Positions 48,196 through 58,936 of a stretch of DNA of 64,000 bases are shown one piece after another. The DNA comes from Sanghuangporus weigelae (taxonomy: Eukaryota > Basidiomycota > Agaricomycetes > Hymenochaetales > Hymenochaetaceae). The first letter of the stretch is position 1; every line of letters begins with the position of its first letter. The stretch covers positions 2,170,001 through 2,234,000 of the forward strand of contig CP137318.1 of the NCBI GenBank assembly GCA_033182465.1, given 5' to 3'. The notes beneath the pieces are model-generated. The model saw nothing but the letters and a program-made list of their open reading frames with translations, did no database searches and was not told the origin of the DNA. A program made the position numbers and the translations under genes.

Positions 48196-50586
48196 ATGCA
48201 CTCCTCGACGACTCGCTCGACGCAATCGTTGCTCTCGAATGCTCCGCGCTATTACTTAAATGACAACATGTGCCGAACAGCCAGCGAGGAGTTGAGCAGG
48301 TCTGACACCGCTGGTGTCACCATAGTGCCTCGGCACACAAGTGCTCGGGTACATCTCATTAGAGCACTGGCTCTGGCTTGTGCGTGCTCATTGAGCATAG
48401 GCAGCCATTAGTACGTTTTGCATTTTCTTCCTAGGGCCTTGTCTGACTGACTGCAAGCGCGTCGTATATTCTTGGACCTCTCAAGTCTCGCCTTTCTCGA
48501 GAAATGGGTACTTCAAACACGGAGTTTAGTCTCCTCATCGCTGCATTTAGCCTGAATAGTACATGGACACCCTTGGTTGGAGGTTTTCTCGCAGGGCATT
48601 TTGGAACAACATTCACTAGCATTCTTGCTACCGGGCTTATTTTTCTCGGTAAGCTTTTGTCGCAAGTGCTCCTATTTACAAGTGCTCAGTATCCAATCTC
48701 CGAGATCAGGGCAAGCCATCCTGCTCCTAGGCGATATCATAGAAAGCGTGCGCTTGATGACTTTCGGGATGTTTATTTTTGGCTTGGGTGTCAGTCCTCT
48801 CGCCGTTGTGCAGGAATCTATAATAGTCCGTTTCTTCAAGAATCACGGACTAGGGTTGTCCATGGCCCTCGGTCTCGTAGTAGGGAAGGCAGCTTCATTT
48901 GCTTCTGCGAGGACATCATTTCCTCTATCGGAGAAGTACGGTCCACGGGCTCCATTTGTTGCTGCTACATCCCTGGCAGCACTTTCGTTCATCATGAACA
49001 TAGTATATCTAACCACGGCGAAATGGCTTGTGAAGAGCTCAGGAACAGAGTTGGAGGCTTCTGAGCTTCGAGATGAAGCTCGGGCCCTCGAGAGCATCTC
49101 TGAGGCACAGGTTCTGAACCAGGTAGCAAAGAAGCGTACAGTCCATCTTAGAGATATCACGAAGCTTGGTGACGTATTCTGGGCGTAAGTATTATAATAT
49201 TTCGTATCAAATCGCCTCTGATCCCAAATTGTCCCAGTTATATTGCTCTAAACATATTTTGCGGCGCTATCTGGTCTCCATTCCAGCATCTTGCAGCGTG
49301 AGTCAGATTGAAGCTTTTCCTCGCTACGTCTCCGCTAATATTGCTCTTGTTCAAGTAATATATTTGAGAAGCGATACGATCTTTCAGAGAATGAATCCAG
49401 CCGTGATGCATCATATCTCCTAGCTGGAAGTGTCTTCCTATACCCGTTGGTTCGTTGCATTCAGAAGAGAATACAATTTGAAATCTGATAGACCTCCATT
49501 AAGTGCGGATTTCTTATTGATCGTATGCAGCGACGGTCCGAGTCCATTCTCCACAAGTTATTTTTAGTATCTTCTCTCCTCACGGGTCTTGGTTACTTTT
49601 GGCTGGTCTTGCCACCGAGGGCGACTGGGACTCCGATTCCCGCCGTGGCCTTCTATGGCATTGGGCAAGGTTTTGCTCCTTGTGAGTTCTATTTTCTCCA
49701 AGCGGTAGATCTATTTTGCTAAGGTTGCGTGGATACGTCAGTACTCCTTGTGGTCATTGTGCCCACGCTTGTTTCTTCGAAATACATACCGACGACATTG
49801 GGTGCTCACAAAAGCGTGCGTGACTGTTTATTTCACTCCGATTGCAAACACTGAAAAGTACACACAGCTCGAGCACACCGGGATCACGATATTTCAGTAT
49901 GCCTCTCACTTTTCTAGTATATATAAGAAGCTCTAATCTACTGCTATAGAACATTCGCAGGAGTTTTCCTGGACAGGGTCAAGACACGAAAGGAAGCTCG
50001 TCTCGACGATGATGGCGGGGAGTTGGGTGCCATCGAAAGACTGCTTGGCCTATTCCTATTTTTAAACGTTTGCCACTTCTTCTCTATCATCGGTCTCTGG
50101 GTCTTAGACCGACGAAGAAAGCGGCAAGCAGCGGAGATTGCGCGACGCGCGCTTTTGGCACGAATAGAGAGAAGTGGCGACGACGTGGATGTCGATGAAT
50201 TTGATCCCGATCCTCCTCCCTCACCTAAGGTCCGCCGAAAGGATACCCTACATGTCAAAGAGCAGTCATCCGAATCGCATGTCATGCGGTGTAGAGAGGG
50301 GTCAACCTCGACTTCCAGCGGATCTCCCGTTATGCCTTTTGCAAGTGGGAATTTGCCAGACACTGTGCTTTCGCAGGAGGAAGAGCGGCCTCTCTTGGAT
50401 GAAGAGTCGTCGGTCTCCGCTGCAGAAACGGAGGCTCCGGAGCCTGGCGAAGCACAAACAAGGGCAGAACATCTTCGTGGCGAAGTGTTTGGTGTGATCT
50501 CCATTTGCCTTATCATTTTTGCATGGGCGTTCTTCATTGGCACCGCGATTCTACGACTTGGAGCAAAGAAGGATAGAGAATCATGA
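48196..50586 (+). CDS. Major facilitator superfamily transporter, MFSD1-like
   Basis: Nine exons: 48196-48410, 48458-48648, 48710-49184, 49238-49297, 49356-49449, 49492-49681, 49742-49815, 49868-49896, 49950-50586; 654 aa in phase. Seen: HLIRALALACACSLSIGSHYASYILGPLKSRLSREMG (first helix and loop), NTEFSLLIAAFSLNSTWTPLVGGFLAG, GKAASFASARTSFPLSEKYG, FCGAIWSPFQHLAANI, FEKRYDLSENESSRDAS, GYFWLVLPP, LLVVIVPTLVSSKYIPTTLGAHKS and TGITIFQTFAGVFLD, then a long charged cytosolic segment and a last helix (about 620-642). Human MFSD1 is a lysosomal dipeptide transporter; vacuolar localisation here is inferred. The junction at 49449/49492 is the least certain. Confidence 0.85.
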
Positions 50587-50719
50587 ACAGGCTATTTCAC
50601 AGCAATATACTCTAATGGATACAACGCACAAAATTATGTACAATTAGGCAATTTTGGATGACATATCATGTCGGAATTCATCGTTAGCAATCGTAAAAGT
50701 TCATATGGACGAAACCGAT

Positions 50720-52075
50720 TTATGGTCTGTCTCGAGACTCGTTTGTCAAGTATCGTATGTAGCGTTCCTCCCAACCTGCTTCCCCGAGTATGAGAAGTTT
50801 TAAGCATCTGATTCGTCGCTGAATCTTTTCCATGTCTCTGTTGTTGTAATAGTTGTGCCCGCCGAGTGGATACTCCGGAGGTCCCGTATCATCTTCCAGC
50901 TGTACAGGGAAGACCGAGTGTTCGTTTTCGGTTGGTGGGATTCTGAATAGTTGACCGTGGAAAAGGTATAAGGGCGAGTCGCTAAGGTGTCTGAATCCAA
51001 TGGCTCTTGGAGGAAGACAGGGCACACCTATGAACGATATGAAATTAATCACGGTCCAGGGGAAAGAGCTCGCAATGGCCGTACCATCGTTGTATCCTTT
51101 TACCATGTACTCCTGAAAGCTATCTTTGCCTCGTTCTTCTCGATATTCCGAAACGAGTTTCCGATAAAACCTCGCCAGCCCTTCATTCCCAACTCGAGGA
51201 GAGCCGAATCCAACGAGTTTAACGACGATACTTGGAGGTAAACATATATACCCAGTTCCAGGAAGTTGTAAACTGTTCTGCAGAAGCTCCATAGCGAAGA
51301 GTGACGCTGTAGCAGCTCCGAGACTATGCCCTGTTAGCACAAGCTCGGCTATGTCCAAAGAAAGCAACGCCTTCGCGAAGTTGTCAAAAGCAAGCTGTCT
51401 GACGCCTTGGTAGAGTCGCCACATCCCGCTGTGGACTTTACATGCTTCCTTTAATTTGCTCGCCTTCTCATCAGATACGGGATATTCGACCATACGGGCG
51501 TCTATATCATGGAGCGCTTGTAAAGGAGACGATGTGCCCGAAAACGCGACTATCAGTTGTTGTTTCGTCGGGCGGTACGCGATGTATCCCTGGAGCTTTG
51601 CGACCCGACCATGAAACACGCACACGAGTTGGGATCCCGTGAGCGCGTCGTATCCCTCGAGCGGGTACGTCGGTCTCACAAGTCGGCTCAAGTTCCTCCA
51701 AACAAAGACTGGGTCAATAGATCCATGCGCGACCTCCGCATACTGTCCGATGTCCGCAATCTCACGCTGCACGTCGTGTGACACGAGGTCATCGCTTGTC
51801 AGCACGCGGTTCGAGGGGGAGGCAAGCAAGCGTGCCATCCAGCGGAAGTTTTCCTCCTTTTCGAGTTCGTACATCTGTCGTTGGCTTTCCGTGAGCGCTC
51901 GGAGTGGCGGATGAAGAGAAGGGGTGGTGGATGTTCCCTGGCCGCTGTTCGACGACTTCGCTGCGGCTTGAGGTCGCCATGGGCGGAAAGGCATGCGCTT
52001 TGAAGACAAGAATAGTATTCTTCGGAGCAATTTGAGAAAGTAGGCCAGGAGAACAAGACCAAGCTCGCGATACAT
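50720..52075 (-). CDS. Class 3 lipase
   Basis: Exons 52075-51085 and 51027-50720; 432 aa. Alpha/beta-hydrolase triacylglycerol-type lipase. Seen: an N-terminal hydrophobic stretch (LGLVLLAYFLKLLRRILFL) that could be a signal anchor; QQLIVAFSGTSS; VHSGMWRLYQGV; LVLTGHSLGAATASLFAMELL with nucleophile Ser in GHSLG; VKLVGFGSPRVGN; and YNDGVPCLPPRAIGFRHL, GGHNYYNN with likely catalytic His. The 57-bp intron lies inside the YNDG/VPCLPP motif; its length is divisible by three and it has no stop, so reading through adds 19 unconserved residues. Substrate not determinable. Confidence 0.9.
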   Translation of the reverse strand: MYRELGLVLLAYFLKLLRRILFLSSKRMPFRPWRPQAAAKSSNSGQGTSTTPSLHPPLRALTESQRQMYELEKEENFRWMARLLASPSNRVLTSDDLVSHDVQREIADIGQYAEVAHGSIDPVFVWRNLSRLVRPTYPLEGYDALTGSQLVCVFHGRVAKLQGYIAYRPTKQQLIVAFSGTSSPLQALHDIDARMVEYPVSDEKASKLKEACKVHSGMWRLYQGVRQLAFDNFAKALLSLDIAELVLTGHSLGAATASLFAMELLQNSLQLPGTGYICLPPSIVVKLVGFGSPRVGNEGLARFYRKLVSEYREERGKDSFQEYMVKGYNDGTAIASSFPWTVINFISFIGVPCLPPRAIGFRHLSDSPLYLFHGQLFRIPPTENEHSVFPVQLEDDTGPPEYPLGGHNYYNNRDMEKIQRRIRCLKLLILGEAGWEERYIRYLTNESRDRP

Positions 52076-52377
52076 TCAGAACGAGCAAATTTTTATGATA
52101 TAATTTGATGACCCCAACCGTATGGTCGCAGCGTAAGTATGTTGATGTAAAGCGTTAGGGATTGAAATCCGTCGATCTCACATATATATAAATCTATCCG
52201 TCTGGTACACGTGTTGTACGGTATGCGCAGCTCATGATAAGCGCGTAGAAAAAAAAGGAAGTATGCGCGATGCGACATTGCGAGAGTACAAAGTCAGATA
52301 GAAAGAAAACATATAGATGAATCCGATCGAGATACATAGGAAACAATACAATCTTTGATGACTTCCGTCCAGCGAAA
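52076..52377. other. Intergenic region, no gene seen
   Basis: 302 bp between the lipase start and the MARVEL gene stop, both minus. TATATATA near 52183-52190 may serve the lipase promoter. Confidence 0.35.
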
Positions 52378-53054
52378 TTAGACGAGACGTCTCGAATCGT
52401 TCACAAAGCTCCTTCGTCTATTGGCTCTTACCCACCAGCAAGTCGTAAGTAGAGTTATTGCAGAAATTCCCAGCTCGGTCCAGCCGAGAGCGAGTACTGT
52501 CAAAGATTGTCGACACCTAGGAGTTTTATTCAGCATCAGTCGGACGACGACAGGAACATAGAATGACGGACCTGGAGATGGTTTCTCGTCCTGCGCAATT
52601 CCCTCCTCCGCGAGTGTGAAGCATGATAGCTGATGCAGTGGCCTGGAGAAAATAAACATCCCATTAATCTCCTCAGAACTGTTTGTCACTTTCAAAGAGC
52701 CTACCCATAGTACACTATTCAGGAACAACCACGCTACTGAGCTCGCGACACCTGCGAGTAGGTGCACCGAACCATCTATGACCCATACCACGTAGGACGT
52801 AGAGAACAACGTCGTCCATACTGCATTAAAGCAAAAGAGTATCAATCTACGTAAAGTCCAATCACAATCAGCTGGTGTATCCGCAAAGACAAATCGAAGA
52901 CGTACAGCTTGTGGTAGCGGGAGCTCGGCCAGGTATCGCTCTCATTTCCAGCATTTATGAGAAAAGAGGTCAATCCAAGCTCGGCCATGGCCACGAGCGC
53001 CATCAAGAGAAAGAAAAACGGGTGGTAGCGAACTGATTGCGAAGCCTTTCGCAT
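52378..53054 (-). CDS. MARVEL-domain four-helix membrane protein
   Basis: Exons 53054-52906, 52846-52705, 52642-52572, 52516-52378; 166 aa. Seen: four hydrophobic helices (residues about 12-35, 50-66, 75-96, 128-150), SVRYHPFFFLLMALVAMAEL in the first, LILFCFNAVWTTLFSTSY in the second, and a Cys-rich end of the last loop (CRQSLTVLALGWTELG), the pattern of small basidiomycete MARVEL proteins. Such proteins sit in membrane subdomains; role unknown. All three introns are GT-AG. Divergent from the KH gene. Confidence 0.78.
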
Positions 53055-53618
53055 AGCTGCAGGGGTATCGAGTTGCGAGTCCTGTCTTGATGACTAGCAA
53101 CAAGTTAGATAGTGAAGGAGGTGAGTGACGGTCGGTTGAGCATGTAGTCGACGTGGAGTCATAGTAAGCGAAGACATGAGGTAAACGCAAGTCAAGATTT
53201 CACAAGAGCACAGATGTAGCTTGATATGAAGTTCAATTTTGATGCATTACTAACGAGACTCTCACTTAGATCCAAGCTTAGGGAGGACGAAGCGAGGTTA
53301 CGGTTGATTTCGAGAAGGTGATCACGACTTGCCTTTCAAGAAAGGAATGCAACGATGCATGCGTAGTTTCGGAAGCGGGGCTGACTCGATGTTCCCACGA
53401 ATACAAAATGCGCCTGTAATCAGAAACTGTTGTTACCTGTTCCGGGTCTCGACCTCACTCACTCACTCACCACCGTCTCCTCCAGTCTCCCCTCCCGTCC
53501 TCCCTTCCTCCCTCTCACCGCTACTCTCATCTTCCTCTCGTCCTCCTCATCCTCCTCATCCTCCTTCTCGCCCCCTTCTTCTCCCCCTTCTCCCCGTATC
53601 CGGTTCTCCTTATTTACC
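53055..53618 (+). promoter_or_regulatory. Divergent region with CT-rich leader before the KH gene
   Basis: 564 bp between two divergent starts. The plus strand from about 53450 to 53600 is almost only C and T, with a (CTCA)n run near 53455-53470 and (TCCTCC)n runs after it. This is a typical pyrimidine-rich initiator and leader of highly expressed fungal genes. Confidence 0.5.
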
Positions 53619-54774
53619 ATGGCTGATGGTACGCTCGCTTCTCCTCTACTCCCCCTTGATGTGTCACTGATTGCACCTTATTTTTTTCGTCCACATCCTC
53701 CGGTAGCAGGTTCTGTTGGTGACCAGTCTGGTGCAGCTTCCGCTTCGGCTCAAGAGATCCTCACTCTTCGTGCTCTTGTGAGTACCAAGGATGCCGGCGT
53801 CATCATTGGAAAAGGTGGCAAAAACGTCGCCGATCTTCGCGAGGAAACTGGCGTCAAGGCCGGTGTCAGCAAGGTCGTGCCTGGTGTCCATGAGCGCGTC
53901 CTCACCGTCAGCGGTGATGTCGAAAGTGTCGCAAAGGTATGTATGCTGGTTACTATTCAGTTATTATATTTTCTGTATTTTTGTATTATTAATGCCTTTT
54001 ATACAGGCGTATCGTCTCATAATTTCCCAGCTGATTGAAGCTAACCCCCCTTCGCCTACGGGCCCCTCTCCCTCTTCAAACACGTCCATTCGCCTCCTCA
54101 TCTCCCACAATCTGATGGGCACCATCATCGGTCGTGGCGGTCTCAAAATCAAAGCAATTCAGGATGCCTCTGGTGCTCGTATGGTCGCTTCCAAGGATAT
54201 GCTACCCCAGTCCACTGAACGCATTGTCGAAGTCCAAGGCAGCGCCGATTCTATTGGCTCTGCTATAGAACAAATCGGCAAGTCTTTGCTCGAGGACTGG
54301 GAACGTGGTCAAGGCACCGTACTCTACCATCCGGGTCCAAGTGTCGATGGTGCGTCGGCAGGCCGGCGTTCCTCGAATGGCTTCCCGTCCGGCTCCTTTA
54401 GTGGAACGCGTCGTGCAAATGCAAATGGGGATCGTGTGCGTGGCGGATCACCGCCTCCGACACCGCCTCAGTCCCTTCCTCCATCTAGCCCTCAGCAGAC
54501 CGCCAATTTGCGCACACAGAACATTGCTATTCCCTCCGACATGGTGGGCTGCATTATCGGTCGTGGCGGTACGAAAATAACGGAAATTCGTCGTCTGTCT
54601 GGCTGCAAGATCTCTATTGCAAAGACCCCTCATGATGAGACTGGCGAACGTATGTTCACCATCGTCGGTACTCCCGAGGCGAATGAGAAGGCCCTCTTCC
54701 TTCTTTACAACCAGCTCGAGAGCGAGAAAGAGAGGAGGGTTGGACGGGAGGCACAGCAGAAGGAGACGATCTGA
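53619..54774 (+). CDS. Triple-KH-domain RNA-binding protein (PCBP/HEK2-like)
   Basis: Exons 53619-53628 (10 nt), 53710-53936, 54007-54774; 334 aa. Such proteins bind C-rich single-stranded RNA or DNA and act in mRNA localisation, stability or telomere silencing (yeast Hek2/Pbp2). Seen: three KH domains with GxxG loops VIIGKGGKNVADLREETG (about 32), TIIGRGGLKIKAIQDASG and CIIGRGGTKITEIRRLSG, the last two separated by a Gly/Ser/Pro-rich linker. The 81-bp first intron after ATGGCTGATG is inferred from its branch-like CTGAT and TAGCAG end; reading through is also open (334 against 361 aa). Confidence 0.9.
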
Positions 54775-55382
54775 GGCCACCTTCGCCACCTTCGTAAGGC
54801 GCGCAGTCCTCTCGGCTTCCATCCTGCGTCGTCCCCGTCACCCCCGTCACAGCAAAGATCTAATCTCACCCTTAGACTGTGATTCTTTTCGAGGTCAAAA
54901 ATGAATTTCCTCCTGTCTTGAATGGGGCGTTACCACTGTAAACGCCAACTCCCCTCTCTGCCTCTTCTGCTTCCGTACGCTACATAATCCTGTGTCTGTT
55001 CTTTTTTGGTCCTTTCGCGTCTCTCATGCGTGATTGTTATCGTAGTCCGTCCGTCGCTTTCCCTCCTTTCCTTTCACTACTCGATCTGTGTTCCCCTTCG
55101 ACTCGCGTATCAGTCCATTTTGATAATTGGCGTCTCTAACTTCATTCGTGCCCTCTGTAACGCTTGCCATACTCACTGTGTGCTCGCACCTTCATTCTTA
55201 TCTTATCGGCTCGCTAATGTGCGGGAAGATAGGTATTGAAACCATGGTATCTCATTTATCCTCTGTCTGTGTCTGCGAATGATGTGGTTTCTCCAACAAT
55301 AGCAATAACTGTCCTGATGGTTTCGTCTCATGATGATTCAGATGCAACGACGATGTCGAAAGTAAAGGTACTTGTGCTATTA
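54775..55382. other. Convergent 3' intergenic region
   Basis: 608 bp between the ends of the KH gene (plus) and ELP5 (minus). The first 400 bp are CT-rich, as expected for a long 3' UTR of the KH mRNA. No protein recognised. Confidence 0.4.
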
Positions 55383-56745
55383 CTATAAGTCAAGATCTTC
55401 ATCAGGGTCTTCATCATCCAAATCGTCTGCAGAATCCGGATCATAGAAAATATGAGCGCTTTGATTCTGGCTGGACGTGTTTCTCCCTACGGACATGTCC
55501 AATGAGAATTTGATAGAAATGATCTTTAAGTTGTCTCACCATTGTGTTCGTATGGAAGGGGTACTTGAGAGCGTGAGGCTTGCTGGGAATCTGTGAGACT
55601 CAAGTTGAAAGTAAGATCCTTTGTAGGGTCTGGTGCTTCCTGTAGACGAACGGGAGCATACAGTGCATGTCAATACACAAGCAAACGACTGGTCCAAATA
55701 GGTGACGTACAGGCTGGCTAAGAATCTTCTTCCTCCACACGCTTTTGAGCGAGTCCAGCTCTTCAAGCGGGACTGGTCCGCCCTTCGAGACAGACCAGCC
55801 TTCTAGTACTCGTTCAACGCCTTTCCTCTTAGCAGACCCGGAGACGGGTACGCTAGAGATGACATCCGCACCGCGTCCGCGCACTAGGATCTCCACGACA
55901 AACTCGTCTGGTGAGCTACCACCCTCCGCGTGCTCATCAGAACCGAAGACAAGAGCCTCAACCTCTAGTGGTCGATCGGAGAGAGGCACGAAGACGCGCC
56001 AAAATTTGAGTGCGTCGGGTGAGTCTGAGGAGCTGGAGGCGGATGATGGTGGTGAAGTGAGGTAGGCTCGGGAGAGATGCGTCAGGAGGGCGGGTGGGTG
56101 AGCGATCAAGTGGATGAAGGAAGGTGCAAAACGAGGTTCTTTTAGGAATGAGAGGACGGGAGACAAAGCGGTAATGTGGCAGACGAGCCGGGAGGCTTTT
56201 GTAGACGCAGTTCAATAAAACATAAAAAGTAGTAAGATTGGACGTGCCTTTGCGAGAAGTGAGGGAAGACAGGACTTTTGAAAGGAATTGACATGCTTCA
56301 GCTGGGGATTCGAGGTCCTCTTCAATCGCATCTACTGAGTCTATGACAACTGTCGCATCCCGCGAAGACTCTATACAATATGATCCATTCCACTCAGCAG
56401 ATATTCGGGGTAGCAGAAACTATCCCGACTCACACCTTTAATCGCATTTTGTATCTCATCGATTCGCCACTTCCAGTCTACAGGACTATCTCCATAGCCA
56501 GGAACATGATTCGTCCAATCGATGACTTTCAATTCTACATTATTGCTTTTCGTCGTTTCATTGAATTGACCGAGAAGGGTTGAAGGCGCATATAAGAAGC
56601 AAATCAAAATCAATGTACGTCTTGTTTCTGCGTTTATAAGGCCCCGTAAAACAGGTAAAGCGGACTGGGCGGAGCAAGATTGCACGAGGTGGAACGCATT
56701 TGAGGGAGTCTGGTTGGACGAAAGTAATGTCGAGAGGAAGGTCAT
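55383..56745 (-). CDS. ELP5: Elongator complex subunit Elp5, with a GC-AG intron
   Basis: Exons 56745-56436, 56370-56248, 56195-55711, 55639-55540, 55486-55383; 373 aa. Elp5 belongs to the Elp456 ring of Elongator, which modifies wobble uridines of tRNAs. Seen: HLVQSCSAQSALPVLRGLI, a RecA-like core with VVIDSVDAIEED and SPVLSFLKEPRFAPSFIHLIAHPPALL, and the Elp5 C-terminus DLTFNLSLTDSQQASRSQVPLPYEHN and IFYDPDSADDLDDEDPDEDLDL. Intron 2 (56196-56247) starts with GC (AAAG/GCACGT) and ends AG; the nearby GT would shift the frame. Length fits fungal Elp5 (about 300-380 aa). Confidence 0.88.
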
Positions 56746-56851
56746 GACCGTTGCAACTCAAGGTAGTAAATCCACGTGAAGGCGATCGACGAACACATAC
56801 AGAAGAGGAAAGAAAAAACGTCAACAAAAGATGGGAATACACATGCATTGC

Positions 56852-57782
56852 TTATTTTATAAGAGCCTCCCATTTTTCTCTAGTGAGCTCGTATGTAACC
56901 GTCATCCATCCTAGCAGACCAACTTTCGGCCCCTGCTCAACAACTTCGAATCCAGCGCTCTTCAAAGAGTGTCCGATGTAGTCCATAAGTGGCGACGGTG
57001 TCATTTTGATCCGCTCGACGACACTCGACGACTCAAAGACGCGTTTCACGGCAAACGTTATGAGATCATTTTGCGCGATAGCGGTTCGGTATAACTCCGC
57101 GACATAGAAGTGGCGGATGACAGCGATGGGTGAAGTATCCAACCTACGGGTTTTGTCTTTCCCCCGGGTTATTGATCTGGCTGTCTCTCTTGCTTCCTCC
57201 TGTGAGGACGAGACAGTATCGTCCGAAAGAGAGTCCGTCGAGGCATCCACCGCGATCAGCCCAACAAACTGATTGCCAAAATCATAGATCCAAAACCCAG
57301 AGCTCGGCGACCGTGAGTAGTATTCTCTGATGTTGGCAATGTCGGTACGCTTAAGGGTTTCTATTGACTGTTTTTCGAACTCGGGACGCTGGCGCCTGGA
57401 AATTTACAGTTAAACGGGCAAATTTGGGATACGAGACGTGAGACATACCAGTCGATGTAGAACATTATAGGTAAAGACAACACGGCGAATCCAGGCAATG
57501 GACGCAAATAGCCCCAGAACCCGAAACGCGGGTCTGGCCACCAGTTCAACAACTGGATAAAGATGCAAGACAGTGCAAACCATGCTGCAAATACCATAGG
57601 ATGCGTGCATACTAATGAACGTTAGATCCACACTTTGCTCATTCTTGATGTCTGCTGTTCTCACCTTTTCGATTGGCAACAGCAAGAGGTTCCATAACTG
57701 CCTTTGCGACTGTGAACCTGACTAGTTTATAGTCTTCATCGTCGTGAACGTAAGGACGTATGAGTGCATCATTTTCCGCCAT
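56852..57782 (-). CDS. Membrane-anchored GNAT-like protein, function unknown
   Basis: Exons 57782-57665, 57611-57449, 57395-56852; 274 aa. Seen: ALIRPYVHDDEDYKLVRFTVAKAVMEPLAVANRK, a GNAT-like N-terminal beta-alpha unit; two hydrophobic helices between about residues 45 and 90 (FAAWFALSCIFIQLLNWW, FAVLSLPIMFYIDW); then TDIANIREYYSRSPSSGFWIYDFGNQFVGLIAVDA, IRHFYVAELYRTAIAQNDLITFAVKRVF, and a C-terminal GHSLKSAGFEVVE. The order beta-motif, membrane hairpin, acetyl-CoA-site-like RHFYVAELYR resembles membrane-bound N-acetyltransferase-like proteins common in basidiomycetes (NAT8-like layout). An upstream in-frame Met at 57863 is possible. Enzymatic activity is inference. Confidence 0.72.
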
Positions 57783-58936
57783 TGGATGCGAACCAGAAAG
57801 ACTGCGTTGGTGGGACGAGCACAATACGGAGTATTGAACATCATGAACGAACGATGATGGCACGTTCGTAAGTGTAAGTAAGGTTTACGTAGCGCCGATC
57901 AGGGCATTGTTATGTAATAATGTCGATCGACGACAGACGTGGTAAGGTAAGGAAAATACATCATGACACAACATAGTCATTTCAACAACAGATCGGCCCG
58001 GTTGCATCATCATCAAACTTAGGAAAAACTTCAGAATCAGGGGTGTCGACCACGTCATCGAACGGGAGGACAATAGACCTAGCCGTGCTTCGGCCTCGTA
58101 GAAGCAGAGGAAGTTGGATTGACATCACCTCAAGTCAGGTATAAATGAAATGACAAAGTCCTTCCCGGTCCGGTGCTTGGCAGCCACAATTAGACGCTGT
58201 GCTGTGACTGATGGCTTTTCCGTTCTTCATTGGCCGAGCTCCGTGACAGTGACACGACGCGTCAAGCTCCTTGTTCCCTTAAGCTTACCATCACCATCAC
58301 GTCGGCAAATCTCTGTGGAAAAAAACATGTCCTGCCCTATCCTGCCGCGGACCGGGACCCAGACGGGTTTGGAGTGGAGCAAGATGCTGTCTGGGGCCGA
58401 GTACGGATCAAATAATAATGCTGGCTGGTAGGATAGGAAAAGCAACCACACCGATTGCCGGAAGAGAACGGCACAGCCGTCAGGAAACATTGTATATAGT
58501 TTCCAAATGCCCTACGTCATCGGGTTCATCCCTAGCTAGGCCTGCTCTCGTTCGTTGACGCTTTCAGCAGCGGCGCTTCATCCCTTTTATTACCTTATTT
58601 TCCACTTTTTTATGCTTTGCCTTTTCCCACCGCGGTAGTCTCGCTGTGGTTCTCCCCATTACCCTTGTATTATTCTTTGCCTCTTCCCTCCGCCGACTTG
58701 TTCCCTCTCGCTTCAGTTTAGCTCCTGCATCAACGTATAACACATGTTGTGATATGACGCTGATTTTTCTCCGCCTAGACTCCTGCTTCGTCTTCTCGTG
58801 CGCGTCATAGGTCTATATATTTCTGTTCCTCTCGGATCTCCTTTTTCCACATTAAGCACCCTTACAATCTCTCTCAAATAACTCCTTTGTTTGCCTCGGA
58901 AAGGAAGAGAAATACACGCGGCTCACTTCTGACCAA
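57783..58936. promoter_or_regulatory. Large divergent intergenic region, GNAT-like / O-GlcNAc transferase
   Basis: 1154 bp, the longest gap in the window. CT-rich stretches at 58580-58710 and 58830-58870 lie ahead of the plus-strand start and look like leader sequence. Short open frames on both strands (for example 58150-58431) show no family features. Confidence 0.45.
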
